From Glandiceps talaboti (lineage: Eukaryota > Hemichordata > Enteropneusta > Spengelidae): a stretch of 64,000 nucleotides of DNA. Every line of letters begins with the position of its first letter. Position 1 is the stretch's first letter. Below the pieces are notes generated by a model. The model did no database searches. It had not been told where the DNA came from and worked only from the letters and a program-made list of their open reading frames with translations. The stretch spans positions 17,991,485 to 18,055,484 of the forward strand of contig NC_135562.1 of the NCBI RefSeq assembly GCF_964340395.1, in the 5' to 3' direction. This document shows, piece by piece, positions 9,701 to 20,378 of this stretch. A program made the translations under genes and the position numbers.

Positions 9701-12700
9701 TTGTCGGACTAAACTGTTCCTTGTGGAGGTTTACTTGTATAGAGTTTTTACTTTTATAGAGCATGCTGTAATGATGGCCTTTCTCTTTCAGTCCCTAAAC
9801 GTATTTGGATAAGTTGTACTGATTTTTAGACAGTGGAGGGCTTCCGCAACTGTCTACGGCTAAATTGAAGTTCGGTGTTGGTAAATGAGTGTTTGTGAGG
9901 AGTGGAACCTTTCTTATGCATAATTAATAGACATGTGGAGACAAATAAAGCCATATACCCTTACTAGTAGTGCTGCCCACGCAAGTATGCACAACTACAA
10001 CTTATTTTGCAGAGTAAAAACATGTATAAACACGTAAATGAATAGAATACCTTATGTTCTTCAATACTCCTTAGCACAACTTCTGATTCTGGTATAAACA
10101 TAGGCAGTGTTATCACTTTATACCCTTGGTACAGTGGACGTGTCAGACTGAGTATAAATCCACCCATATGAAATAAAGGATTCACCGCCAACTGTACGTT
10201 ATTGCCACTTTCCATTATCAAACTTTCATGTTGCCTGTTGAAGGAAGAGTAAAACAGGGAATGTCATTTTCAGAAATTTGCAAGACATGGGCCATTATAA
10301 TCCACATGATGTGTTTAAAAAAAACACTTTCTTCCCATGGCACACACAACTCTGATAATATGGCTAAGTCGAAGGAAGCCCTATGTATTTCCCGGGTACC
10401 GTTTATTATTAGCATTTACCATGACGATAATACGACCATTGTACGGCTATACTGGAGAAGCAACGAAAAGTAACGTTGTGTACCTCTGTCTCCTACAGTG
10501 TCTGATATTTGTGCAAGGTTCGCTTGCAATTGAGTTGTGCTTGTCATTTCAGCGATAGAACTGTACTAGGTCACATGGATGCATAAATACACACAGACGC
10601 ATGGATACACTGACAGACTGACCAGAGTCATTCGTTTAGCACCCCTACCCTCCGTACCAGTGGTGTCTTCCATTGCAGTTAACGGGTTATACTCACTTCA
10701 TTTGCTCTATGTTTGATATTATATTATGGTGGGTTAGCATAACTCCTTTAGGAAGTCCAGTAGTACCACTAGAGTATGGTAAGATGACCACGTCTTCCTT
10801 AGGATTGATTTCAATATCAGTAGGAAATGCAGAACCATCATCTTTCATAAATGTACTGAATGGTATACATCCATCAACATGCTCATCACCAACCACATAT
10901 ATACCCTATGTGTATAACAAGTACACACTTATAGTTCATATTGTAATGTGGTATATCAAAGTAATGAAATGAAGTGAAGATAAAAATGGTACATTCACGA
11001 CAAAACCCGTCCCCTGAGAAGTGGCATGACTAGCTAGAGTTAACCAAGTGGCAGACAATTGCGTTTTCTGCCTCAGAATGTAAGAACATGTTCGTTTATT
11101 ACTAGTGCACATGCTTCCGTACAGGTACAGAGGTGATGTATTTCAAACTAGCAATCGGTTGCATTTCACACAACGTTTTCTTACGATTTACACACATACA
11201 ATACAGGCACTAGTAGAGAGTACGTAGATGAAATGCAAATAAGCAGTTTAAAATTTCGTTTGAATCTTCCTTGTTTTATTTGACAAGGAGTTCACAGTGA
11301 GATAAAATGCATTAATGTACATGCTTACAGGCTCTCAGCGTTCACATATATATATTTAAAAAAAATGTCATTTGAAAAAATGTTGTGTTGAGAACATAGT
11401 GCTGCCTAAATGACAATCTATAGTCATTCTGGCTTGGTAGTAATACATAAACCCACCTTTATGTTCCCCACTCGTTTGGCTGCTTCTTTAGCCTTATCAA
11501 CACTAGAGGGCACTGTTATGATCCATCGAGCATCGGTGTTATCAAGTTGGTAGGATAACTCATCTGAGAGGGATTAGAAAAAAACACCAACGACATTTTA
11601 GCGTAACTGACTACGCTGAAATCAACAGTATTGCAATAAAATAAAATTTACATTACAAATACCTATACATAGTTGTATTTTGGCCGTCTATTGTTTTGTG
11701 ACAGCCCTTATTACATTATTATTAGCGGTCGCGAGTTGCCTCATGGGGCTAGCCTCATAAATATGGAATGCATGAACACTGCATATTCATGGAGTAGGGA
11801 ACAAATCCACTTTGAATATTCATGAGCTGCCTTGCCTTGTGTTGCCTAGTACATTTACATAATTTCCCCACATGACTTGATTCAGCAACCCAATGTACAA
11901 TAATACCTGGAGTGGCAGTCCCCTTTAAGTTGTATTAAAGAAAGCCTATAACCTGTAGCTTGAAAAAGACTGTAAATCCAGAGACTGAAACAAGAATTTG
12001 CGGCTAAGTATACTATGATTGTTTTCCTGAACTTGTGTTGAGAAATTGTACTCAAATTCAACCGGCGAAGACAAATAAAAAAAGCTATCGGAAATATTCA
12101 ATATTTGATATACTTACCAACTGTAAAGGTTGGATTTACAGGACCAAGGACGCCACCAATTGAAGCCACGGAATATGATGTTATGAAAAAATCAGGTGAG
12201 TTGGGTTGGTAAAATGCACAGACATCTCCTTGTTTAAAACCAGATTTGACCAAACCACTGCCACACCTACGGACTAAATCTTTTAACTGTCTGTAGGTGT
12301 AGCTATGATTAGAAACTGTATCAACCTAAGAGATAACATATATGTTCACATAGCGTTTTTGTATCGGACGATTAATAATCAACATTTGTAGAGGTATCTA
12401 CCAAAACTATGATTGATGGAGTACAGTGCAACTCAACACAACACAACGCAACACAACACAACACAACGCAACGCAACGCAACGCAACGCAAGACAAGACA
12501 AGACAAGACAAGACAAGACAAGACAACGCAATACAATACAATACAATACAATACAATACAATACAATACAATACAATATACAATACAATGCATTTTCAAT
12601 ATAATGCAATACAAGTACAATATAATACAATTCGGTGCAGTGCAGTGCAGTGCAGTGCAATGATAACTGTACATAACGAGAAATAGAGTAGGCGTGTGCT

Positions 12701-15700
12701 TCAAACTGCACATATTATATAAATTACTGTTGTTTATATGCAAATCGTGATGAAAATTAGCTATATTTTTGCGGTCCAGCCAGGGGAGAATACTGGAACC
12801 TAAATAAGGACGTTCATATTCAATTAAATGTTAGTTGTGGTGTGAGGAGAGGGAACAGCGGGGCAAGATGTTGGGGATAATGTGGTGGAGTGGAGATGTT
12901 GATCCCGGTCCTCAGGATGTCATGTGTGCACTCATCTAGCCCTTTGGGAGTTCTGACCTTCAGCTCGGCCAATTCGATCTAAACACATACATTGTACAAA
13001 CACCAATCTGATTAAAGTCCGATGTAGAGGAGGCGATCATGATAAAAACGTAAACATGTACCATGAAGGTCAATTCCGGCAAAATAACGAAGGTAAAATA
13101 GCAATGAACGATTAGCCGACATCTACATCGGATTTTAATCAGATTGTACAAACACAAACTCATTGTGGTGGTAATAGTGCACAAACAACAAATGCCTTTA
13201 GAAACTATCAATATGGTGGGAACTTACGACAGAAAAATCCCTGTCTCAAATGGTATTCGAAACCAGGACCTCCTGAACTCTAACAATTACGCCACTGGAA
13301 GGTGGTTAAAAATGTTTTTATTCAAATATTTGAACGGGGGGGGGGGGCATATTTTAGAGAAGAGAAATTGAGGAAGGGTCACTCTTCTCAACACGGACTA
13401 CGGAAGGGTCACATTTTATGCCACATACCGGGCTTGATTTTCCCCGGCCCTCGCCCCATGTAATTACTGATGAAGACTCACTTGTACCAAAGTAATATTT
13501 ATCGAAAATACAAAATATACAAATGTATAGATTTATTCATATAAATGATTACACTAAAACCTATTATGAATATCATTTTGTAAATCTTATATCTAGACTT
13601 ACCATAGCAACGTTATCTCCATATTCATCGAACTTGGACATCATGAACTGTGGTAGGGATACATCAGGTGGTATTTGCAAATCAGGAAACTTGCTTTTAA
13701 CAATACCTACGTGGTAGGAAGAAGAGAAGGATACGTAATTTTTCAAAGCCAATCATTGAAGATGTGACTTAAATATCATATGAAGACGTTTTTTTTTCTT
13801 CAAAATTTATGTCGCACGCAGTGTTTAAGTTGACATTTGCACAATGTCTAGTTGGTAAGGAAAAAGAAGGATATTCCAACCAGATTTAAACTGAATGCCT
13901 TCCGTAAAGGTAGTCTTGCGTTTTTTGTTCCTACACATAATAATTGCTGGAATGCAAACATCCTGGCTATAGTACATGATATACCTCTCAATTCGGCAAA
14001 AAAGTGTGCCGGCCGAACTATAAGAAATCTGAAAGGACTTTGCGACATCAATCTAAGTATGTAGTGGAACACTTGTAGGGGCTTTTGAAATCAAATTATT
14101 CAAATTTAAAGAGACACACATACAGACATATATTTACCAATGCATACAGAAGAAATGTTAGGATTGCTTATTGGTATCATTTGAGCATAATTAAAATTTG
14201 TCGAGTGTTCATTCTTTTGATGGATTCACTGTATTATCTATATCAAATCTGAATATTACACGATTTTTGAAGTCCAAGTAAAAGTTAGTTGTCGAAAAAG
14301 TTGTTCCAGTGTTGTATTTCTTGCAGAAATTTGAATAAATATAATTACAGATTAGCTGTGGGGACACTCAATCTCCTACAAATAATGCAGGCCATGTCCA
14401 TATTAGATGCTTATATGCAAGTACAATTTTGAAATGCATCATCAAAGTGAACGTTTTCTTCGATCGATGACGAATGATGATGAAATGTGAATGACTAGAC
14501 CAAAGAGTGCATAGTACAATAAAATTAATAACACATGCGCTAGGGCAATATCACAATTAGTGCCTGCCCTCGGACTGATGATCAAATTTTGGTAAAGAGT
14601 GCCAACCCTTGTGCAGGCACTAAGTTGTGATATTGCCCGAGTGTTATTATTCAAGTAACTTGCAAAATTGTATACTTTATTTACCTATTAGAACGCTCTT
14701 TTACCTGCGCAGTGAAGACGCGCAATAAAAAGATCTTTCAACCTTATTAACGCCCCAAAAAAGAAGTGTTTCTGGTCATCGGGCATCACTTTAATACCCT
14801 CATTTTTTTCGTGTTTGTCCACCCAATGCAATTTGCAGATCAAAGGGAAAAGACAAAATAACTCTCCCTACATTAATTGCTACGTCAGTGAAGTGAAGAC
14901 AACTGCAGAACTAATCATGACCAAGCAAATACCATCTGCCCAACATACACACTTATTGTAAAGTATGAAATAAAAAGAACAGTAACTGCCATGAATAGTA
15001 GATTGAGTAACGTTTGTTGAGAGTTTTTAAAAAAAAATCGCATCGCAGCCCCATTTTAGACAACACATCCTGACCAGAAACAATTATTTTCTTTTTTATG
15101 GTCTAAAGATCAAATTACCGAAATTATGCAAATAAGTTATTGAAACTGAAAGCTCGAGCTCATCAATGTTCTTTTAGGACAGATGCGCTTTGGTATCGCG
15201 AATGTATGTACAAAATTGAATTTGAAACGTGCATTCTTAAGATATACACTAATTACCGAAAACTATTACTTACATAAATTGCTCATTAATATTTATAATA
15301 TTTGGAATATTTACCAAACCCTTGTCAGTTCTTGCCATTACCTTACAGAACACGTGTACCTAATTTCATTTCGTTTTTGAAAAAATGGAGATACAGGCTC
15401 TCACACACACGCACGCACGCACGCACCACGCACGCGCGCGCGCGCACACACACACACACAGACTTTTTATCCCCAACATATAGCCTTCCTTACGGAAGGT
15501 AAAAATAATGAAATATCAATTGATATTTCAATTTTTGTCAAGACAGATCTCGAGTTATGTCTTAGTATTTCTGCGTCACTTTTTATATTTCATAAATACT
15601 TTTTATTAGGGACTGGGTGACCCTATTTTATTCTGTTTTCATTATTCGACCAACCCCAAACTGTATGTAACCTTTGACCTCTTGAATTACTTTGTGTATA

Positions 15701-16500
15701 GAGATCTATAAGGCTTGTACAGTGTTTGTTGTTAATTTGTTACTGGAATTTGAATCATAAAAGATAAATTGCCCAAAGATATTTATTGGTTTGAAATGTG
15801 CCTCGGAAATAAATTGCTTTTACAGTTACTTTGTTTAAGGAAACTATTTTCAGTTCAAACAAAGAAAACTAAATTTGGTGTGACCGTACACATTTTTGAA
15901 ATATAGGTCAAAATGTTATCAAAATTTAACCTTTTTAGAATCCAAGATGGCTGCCGATCACTGTGTTAAATCTATGGGAAAATACAAGATTGTTGATTTT
16001 CTTGACAACAAGAATATGGATTCAAAAATTTCTTTCTTTAGTTATTCAAAGAGCCAGAAGCAGACTTCCACATCGCACAAGTTTGGAGAGATTTTTAAGT
16101 CCTTTCATTTTCAGTGAAATTCGTTCCAAAGGCTCTCTTTACCTTGAAATGAAAATACACTTTGAATACACAGTTCATTGGATTAATTGCATGCCAATTA
16201 GCTACACGTGGGTACAGCCAATGTTTTGTTCGAAACAATTCAAATAAATTTGATGTTTCAATGACATTTAATAACTCTCGTCGTCCCCTTGGCTAGCTTT
16301 GCTTATTAGTGACATTACTCTAGATTGTAAGCATAATTTTGAAAAACAATATCAGAAGGCTTACTTCACTTACCATGTCTCTGTGTTGAAATACAGAGAT
16401 ACCTGTTGAATACTTGTGCATAGACGATGGATGGCTTCCATTTCCCTGCTAGTGGTTTACATAACTTTAGTGGGTGTTTGAGTTGCCTTACTTGAAACAT
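5930..16500 (-). CDS. Acyl-CoA synthetase ACS-B (4CL/luciferase-like, probable mitochondrial), 12 coding exons
   Basis: A complete gene: the coding exons sum to 1746 nt (581 aa plus stop) and every junction is in phase. The product is an ANL-superfamily acid-CoA ligase; the substrate cannot be read from sequence. Motifs in order: P-loop-like A3 [11 protein letters not shown] (about 226-236), FHMGGF (about 277), the VGGAP block (about 340), A5 YGLSET (376-381), the [14 protein letters not shown] block, A7 WLHTGD (453-458), the hinge region [14 protein letters not shown] (about 471-484), and A10 [11 protein letters not shown] with its Lys near 564. The first 43 residues hold eight Lys/Arg and no Asp/Glu, which suggests a mitochondrial presequence; there is no C-terminal SKL-like signal. 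Oddities: the hinge reads KYRTLQ where the family usually has KYKGxQ, and A5 is preceded by Asp rather than Gly. Exons: 16374-16500, 13603-13706, 12118-12325, 11457-11563, 10697-10905, 10051-10234, 9170-9353, 8289-8392, 7720-7861, 6869-6951, 6326-6488, 5930-6060. Confidence 0.9.
6326..6488 (-). CDS. ACS-B coding exon 11
   Basis: 163 nt encoding [35 protein letters not shown] and [10 protein letters not shown]. It is the counterpart of ACS-A 1198-1357. Confidence 0.92.
6531..6585. repeat. (GGCA)n(GACA)n microsatellite
   Basis: A compound tetranucleotide run in ACS-B intron 10, about 40 bases upstream of the exon 11 acceptor on the minus strand. Confidence 0.93.
6650..6702. repeat. (CG)n(CA)n microsatellite
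   Basis: A short CG alternation followed by about 20 CA units. Confidence 0.93.
6869..6951 (-). CDS. ACS-B coding exon 10 (hinge)
   Basis: 83 nt encoding [18 protein letters not shown] and ELIKYRTLQ, the hinge between the two ANL subdomains. The donor is CAG|gttggc. Confidence 0.9.
7330..7510 (-). repeat. Hammerhead-bearing dispersed repeat, copy 1
   Basis: It shares several blocks with 9553-9750 in the same order: a TTTCACGCTTC..GCGATCATCAG-like block, GATTGTCAAGGTC, TATATATTGC.TAACAAG and GTCGGACTAAACT. It lies in ACS-B intron 9. The ribozyme-like fold plus an otherwise noncoding body suits the terminal-repeat region of a Penelope-like retroelement or a retrozyme-type element. This is inference; no ORF of such an element is present. 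Confidence 0.65.
7359..7403 (-). ncRNA. Hammerhead-ribozyme-like motif, copy 1
   Basis: On the minus strand this contains CTGATGA, a stem-loop (CGCT-CGA-AGCG), GAA, a minimal three-base-pair stem (ACT-CTA-AGT), an A in the cleavage position (GTA), and a closing six-base-pair stem AGTCGT/ACGGCT with one G-U pair. All core positions of a type-I hammerhead are present. The only irregularity is a T-T apposition at the base of stem II. Cleavage would be expected after the GTA. Confidence 0.55.
7720..7861 (-). CDS. ACS-B coding exon 9
   Basis: 142 nt encoding [32 protein letters not shown] and the WLHTG of the A7 motif. The Gly codon is split. Confidence 0.92.
8101..8230. repeat. (CATA)n and (ATTC)n microsatellites
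   Basis: About 17 CATA units (8103-8170), a short spacer, then about 10 ATTC units (8184-8228), in ACS-B intron 8. Confidence 0.95.
8289..8392 (-). CDS. ACS-B coding exon 8 (A5 motif)
   Basis: 104 nt encoding [16 protein letters not shown] to [10 protein letters not shown]. The acceptor (acttgaag) has a weak pyrimidine tract, but phase and family alignment support it. The split codon gives Asp before YGLSET. Confidence 0.83.
9170..9353 (-). CDS. ACS-B coding exon 7
   Basis: 184 nt encoding [34 protein letters not shown] and [11 protein letters not shown]. Confidence 0.9.
9553..9750 (-). repeat. Hammerhead-bearing dispersed repeat, copy 2
   Basis: Second copy of the repeat at 7330-7510, in ACS-B intron 6, same orientation, with moderate divergence and a longer middle part. 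Confidence 0.65.
9575..9621 (-). ncRNA. Hammerhead-like motif, copy 2 (damaged core)
   Basis: Same architecture as copy 1: CTGATGA, stem II CGC/GCG with a CGAGGAA loop, ACT-CCG-AGT, A, and a stem I that is five of six paired. The GAA of the core is AAA here and the stem I base pair next to the core is C-A. This copy is probably inactive. Confidence 0.45.
10051..10234 (-). CDS. ACS-B coding exon 6
   Basis: 184 nt encoding [23 protein letters not shown] and [15 protein letters not shown]. The acceptor is tcaacag. Confidence 0.9.
10697..10905 (-). CDS. ACS-B coding exon 5 (A3 motif)
   Basis: 209 nt encoding [13 protein letters not shown], then the ATP/AMP-binding signature [18 protein letters not shown]. 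The last codon is split (AA|G). Confidence 0.93.
11457..11563 (-). CDS. ACS-B coding exon 4
   Basis: 107 nt encoding [17 protein letters not shown] to AAKRVGNIK. The first codon (GAT) is split with exon 3. Confidence 0.88.
12118..12325 (-). CDS. ACS-B coding exon 3
   Basis: 208 nt encoding [18 protein letters not shown] to [15 protein letters not shown], the N-terminal adenylation subdomain. The acceptor lies about 85 bases from a large pentanucleotide repeat. Confidence 0.88.
12425..12660. repeat. Compound pentanucleotide repeat
   Basis: Blocks of five-base units run one after another: CAACA/CAACG, then CAAGA, then CAATA, then degenerate GTGCA units at the end. The step from one variant to the next looks like successive single-base changes that were each amplified. 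It lies in ACS-B intron 2. Confidence 0.93.
12993..13150. mobile_element. Foldback element with about 25-bp inverted arms
   Basis: Arms at about 13003-13028 (CCAATCTGATTAAAGTCCGA...) and 13122-13145 (...TCGGATTTTAATCAGATT) are inverted copies with one indel, flanked by TTGTACAAACAC-like sequence on both sides. There is no coding capacity. MITE-like; superfamily unknown. Confidence 0.6.
13603..13706 (-). CDS. ACS-B coding exon 2
   Basis: 104 nt encoding [16 protein letters not shown] to EYGDNVAM. The intron upstream is about 2.7 kb. Confidence 0.85.
14526..14649. mobile_element. Foldback element with about 26-bp inverted arms
   Basis: The arm GGGCAATATCACAATTAGTG.. (14543 on) is matched by ..CACTAAGTTGTGATATTGCCC (to about 14638). 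The outer bases AATAACAC/GTGTTATT extend the pairing. It is short and noncoding, in ACS-B intron 1. Confidence 0.62.
15401..15462. repeat. (CACG)n/(CG)n/(CA)n microsatellite
   Basis: Mixed CA/CG repeat in ACS-B intron 1. The sequence after it (TTCCTTACGGAAGGTAAAA) resembles the CCCTTACAGGGGGTAAAA that follows the CATA tract near 53150, so both may belong to one repeat family with a microsatellite core. Confidence 0.75.
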
Positions 16501-16507
16501 TTTGAAA
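16374..16507 (-). CDS. ACS-B coding exon 1 (presequence)
   Basis: ATG is at 16498-16500, preceded by seven UTR bases and a good acceptor (gttgcag) at 16508. The donor is CATG|gtaag. It encodes [15 protein letters not shown]... to CISTQRHG, a basic segment without acidic residues. The acceptor implies at least one upstream noncoding exon. Confidence 0.8.
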
Positions 16508-16587
16508 CTGCAACTCGCAAAATAAATAAATAAATAAATATGTAAATAAATAAATAAAAGACACGCGCGCGCACACAAACACTACAT

Positions 16588-16740
16588 GGATGCATACATA
16601 CATACATACATACATACATACATACATACATACATACATAAATACATACATACACACACACATACATACATACATACATACATACACACACACACAGAAA
16701 TACACAGAAATACACACACACATACATATATACACACATA
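16588..16740. repeat. (CATA)n/(CACA)n microsatellite
   Basis: CATA-rich tract upstream of the ACS-B first coding exon, within the proposed leader intron. Confidence 0.93.
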
Positions 16741-16844
16741 CATGCCAACGAATGGAAATTTGTAACACCATCGTCCGTACACTTAGCTAGCGATCAGGAT
16801 TCATCCATATGCTTTATGATTTGTCATACATATATGATTTGTCA

Positions 16845-17246
16845 TACATACATACATACATACATACATACATACATGCATACATACATACATACATACA
16901 TACATACATGCATACATACATACATACATACATACATGCATGCATGCATGCATGCATGCATACATACATACATACATACATACATACATACATACATACA
17001 TACATACATACATGCATACATGCATGCATGCATGCATACATGCATACATACATACATACATACATACATACACATCCATCCATACATACATACATACATA
17101 CATACATACATACATACATACATACATACATACACATCCATCCATACATACATACATACATACATACATACATACATACATACATACATACATACATACA
17201 TACATACACATCCATCCATACATACATACATACATACATACATACA

Positions 17247-17280
<34 letters not shown>

Positions 17281-17290
17281 CATACATACA
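16845..17290. repeat. Long (CATA)n satellite with CATG and CATCCATC variants
   Basis: About 445 bases of CATA units. Blocks of CATG occur at about 16934-16960 and 17012-17044, and three CACATCCATCCATA interruptions occur near 17070, 17132 and 17207. The repeated interruption shows that blocks of the array were themselves duplicated. All overlapping long reading frames are artefacts. Confidence 0.95.
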
Positions 17291-17497
17291 CAAAGATGTG
17301 TGTCAAAATATAGATAGAATAAGTTCAGAGTAGTTGTTTTTGGTCTGACGTTTGGACCTCAACACAACATGTCCTTGGGTTAACCTTGAGGTTGGGAGAC
17401 TCTCAGACCATTATTTTATACAGTGGTAGTGAGGTAGAATTCATGACAGACTAGGATAAAATAAGCTGTGGTTCTCATAATAAATATGCTCTCATTT

Positions 17498-17735
17498 TAT
17501 ACTTACCTCCTACCTTGACGGTGAAGGAAACGAGGCGAAGAGGAATTAATGTGAAATACCCACAATGAGTATGATCAAAGCTGAGGCAGACTGCAACACA
17601 GAGACCTGAATATAATTAACTCTGTGTGTTCTCAACCATGCAGTCATGTGATTACCCACAATGTCAAAGATATATCACGTGTCATGGGCAGGTCGTTTGA
17701 CCTATATATGGATACGTAGGGTAAACAGGCAAACT
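17498..17735 (-). promoter_or_regulatory. ACS-B upstream region with proposed 5' leader exon
   Basis: On the minus strand this region shares ordered blocks with 3496-3760. A donor GGAG|gtaagt lies at 17506/17507 and the next good acceptor downstream is the one before the ACS-B ATG exon (16508), so this may be a noncoding first exon plus promoter. A TATA-like CATATATAGG lies near 17703-17712. The transcription start is not determined. Confidence 0.45.
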
Positions 17736-17835
17736 GACGAGTGTCACTTTGTTAAGCCTTGAGGATCGCGTCATGCGGTATTTTGGCTACTGTCATAAAT
17801 TATAGCCAAATGACGACTCAAGATTACTGTTTTTC

Positions 17836-17874
17836 CTCACTCACTCACTCACTCACTCACTCACTCACTCACTC
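17836..17874. repeat. (TCAC)n microsatellite
   Basis: About nine TCAC units in intergenic sequence. Confidence 0.92.
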
Positions 17875-18260
17875 AAGATTTAAAACTTACCAAGACATTG
17901 CCCACAGATACTATTGTCCTTGTAATTAACAAATATAATGTCTTCCTATAAGAAAATGACCCATTGTTAGTGAATATATCTTTGGTTATTTGATGAAAAA
18001 TATGTCCCAGTAGCAGCTCGTGCAGGTTTAATATAAAATATTTACAATATCTAGCTCGTCAGTAATTCGGTCCTTCGTTGGCAATATACTAATATATGTG
18101 AGATATGGATAGTTATTTTGGATTGTTAATACTTAAAACTCCTTTTACTGTATATTCCTACTTTTTTTAAAAACAACGTCGAAAAAACAGACGGACATGT
18201 TTGCAACTGAGCAAATTGCTCAATACAAAAAAACGATACAATATTTAAAGAGTTTGTTAT

Positions 18261-18342
18261 TATACGCACTCGAAGTGATTTGTAGATAAACTACATAAAT
18301 ATTAGTAGTTTACAAATTACTTCGAAAACGTACACATAATAT
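18261..18342. mobile_element. Short foldback element
   Basis: Arms CGAAGTGATTTGTAGATAAA.. and ..GTTTACAAATTACTTCG pair around a CATAAATATTA centre. The outer TATACG/CGTA..ATA bases also pair partly. Noncoding. Confidence 0.5.
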
Positions 18343-19015
18343 ACGTATTTAGGCGTGTGTTTGTTTTTTCAATGAGGTTGAACAAATGCAGTCACTTGGG
18401 AGAACTTAAAACGGTCTTATAATGGTTTGTTAGAGTTGATTGACTGTTTAAGATGTCGGGCAACTGGTGTAATAAATTAATGTCTTCTCCAATAATCACA
18501 CTTATTGAAACCTATTTAATAGTATGTTTGAAGGAGATGTGTTTTACCGACTGTATCGCCTGTATATTGATTCCTTACATTACATCAATTTAAACTTGTC
18601 CGTATGTCTGTTTGTTTGTTTGCAATTAAGTCATTAGCGAGAGCAGTAAATGTACTAAAACGGTCGTAAGAGATTGAATCATACAGTCAAACATTCCACG
18701 ATTCTAGAATGAATATATACATTTGTAGTTTGTACTATTAGAAGACTAATAAAATGAAATGAAAATGAAATGGTTAATGCAAGCAGAAGAATAATTTGAG
18801 ATGTTAATCTAATGCACTAGCTGCAACTGGCATATATTTGTGTGTTTATCTATGCGATGATATTTTTAAAAAACAAAACTGGGGCACATCTTATCTATTG
18901 GATCATTGTGTGGTTTTTAAAGTATCGAAACCACACTGTATGTACTAATATCATCATCATCATCAATAATGATTATCAATGTTAACCTGACAACCCGAAA
19001 TTTCGTATTTGTACT

Positions 19016-19290
19016 TTCTATTATGTTCTCTAGTTGACGTCATCTCCATTTAGGCCTAAAAAAAACAATTGTTTGGTTCTGGTTACCCGACCCCATCTAG
19101 ATTTACACTGTCAACCCTTAACCTTTTTTTAAAAGTATGTCCAAGATAAAAAATAATAAAATCGCAAAACTTTTGAAGTCTCACGAGAAATAGTGGATGC
19201 GGAAACTGACATCAACTTAAAATGACAAAATAAAACTGTTCTTCCAATCTGCAATGGCTGTACATCTGATGTACAGACTTCATAACTTTC
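19016..19290 (+). repeat. Dispersed repeat, inverted relative to 55500-55720
   Basis: Blocks such as GTTCTTCCAATCTGCAATGG, CTCACGAGAAATAGTGGATG and the GGTTACCC area reappear in reverse complement at 55500-55720. Unclassified. Confidence 0.55.
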
Positions 19291-20149
19291 ACACTGATAT
19301 CGACTCTTCAGTTGTGTTAAAATGATCATAACGTACAGTCAGGAATAATGGCTAAAGAATCAGGATATCATCCTATTTGGAAAATTTGGTTCAATTTAAC
19401 CTGATTGGAATAAACAAAATCAAAATAAAATTATTGACACATATCATTGCTTTTACAGTGTGTATTCTGATCGAGATAAGTATTCTGCACAGGGGGTCTT
19501 CTAGAAGGAAATACTGACCACAGAAGATTTCAAAACACTTCAACTTTGTGTATTGAAAAAATGCCCAGAAGTGATTTTCGACCCCTGGCTTCGTTGTAGG
19601 TGTTTGGGAGTAGAACATCCACACCTGTTTTAGTTTATGCCTTCTTGTAGTTAGGTGAGACAGAGAATTCAAAGGTCATTTATCCAAACTGTGATACAAC
19701 ATTTTATCCCTGATCAAGGTAAGCATTTATCTCGATCGGAATGGCCATTATGCCTGACTGCATTATGCAGACTACAATAAAAAAAACACCACAACATTTC
19801 CTATGTAAATATCTTTTATTATTAAAAAGTTCATAATACTTCTATTCCTGTGACAATAACAAATACAAAGAGTGACAATGGACAGAGTACAAAGAACTGG
19901 CCTAGATATAAAATGACACAACACATTGATGACAAAGTTGGTGTTTGACAAAATGTACTACACCTGATTGGCTTCACTTTAATTACTTGAAGAAATATAA
20001 AACATTGGAAAACTATGGTTTTACTAAGGTCCATTAACTACATTGTAATGTTAGCCTACCTGTAATTTTGAAGGACTGATGCGACTATTCTGCGAGTTAT
20101 CCTAACACAGCGCACAGGCTTAGTTATATTTACAAAAACAAATGAATGA

Positions 20150-20188
20150 ACAAACAAACAAACAAACAAACAAACAAACAAACAAACA
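20150..20188. repeat. (CAAA)n microsatellite
   Basis: About ten CAAA/AAAC units in intergenic sequence. Confidence 0.92.
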
Positions 20189-20242
20189 CAATTAAACAAA
20201 CACAGACATACACAACATAAATATCTATTGACCTCAACCGCA

Positions 20243-20378
20243 CAGTGATTACAAATCATTACCAACAACAAGCATTACTATATGTTTTCCTATGTGAAAT
20301 GGTCTTACAATTGTGACCATTTTACATACTGGAAAACATCATAATTCTTGTTGTTGATAATGATTTGCAATTACTGTT
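20243..20378. repeat. Near-complete palindrome, about 60-nt arms
   Basis: The left half (CAGTGATTACAAATCATTAC... to GGTC) and the right half (GACC... to GATTTGCAATTACTG) pair over about 60 positions with few mismatches, around a centre TTACAATTGT. It is either a foldback transposon or, if transcribed, a long hairpin. It lies between ACS-B and the phosphodiesterase, or in a very long 3' UTR of the latter. Confidence 0.65.

Noticed and set aside
13852-14072. Overlapping open frames of about 70 codons on both strands in ACS-B intron 1
   Set aside because: The ACS-B exon chain is complete and in phase without them; no domain recognised.
16801-17333. Several reading frames of 125-174 codons on both strands made of Tyr-Ile-His-Thr or Met-Tyr-Val-Cys repeats
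   Set aside because: They are translations of the CATA/TATG microsatellite, open in several frames at once; no start context or splice-supported partner.
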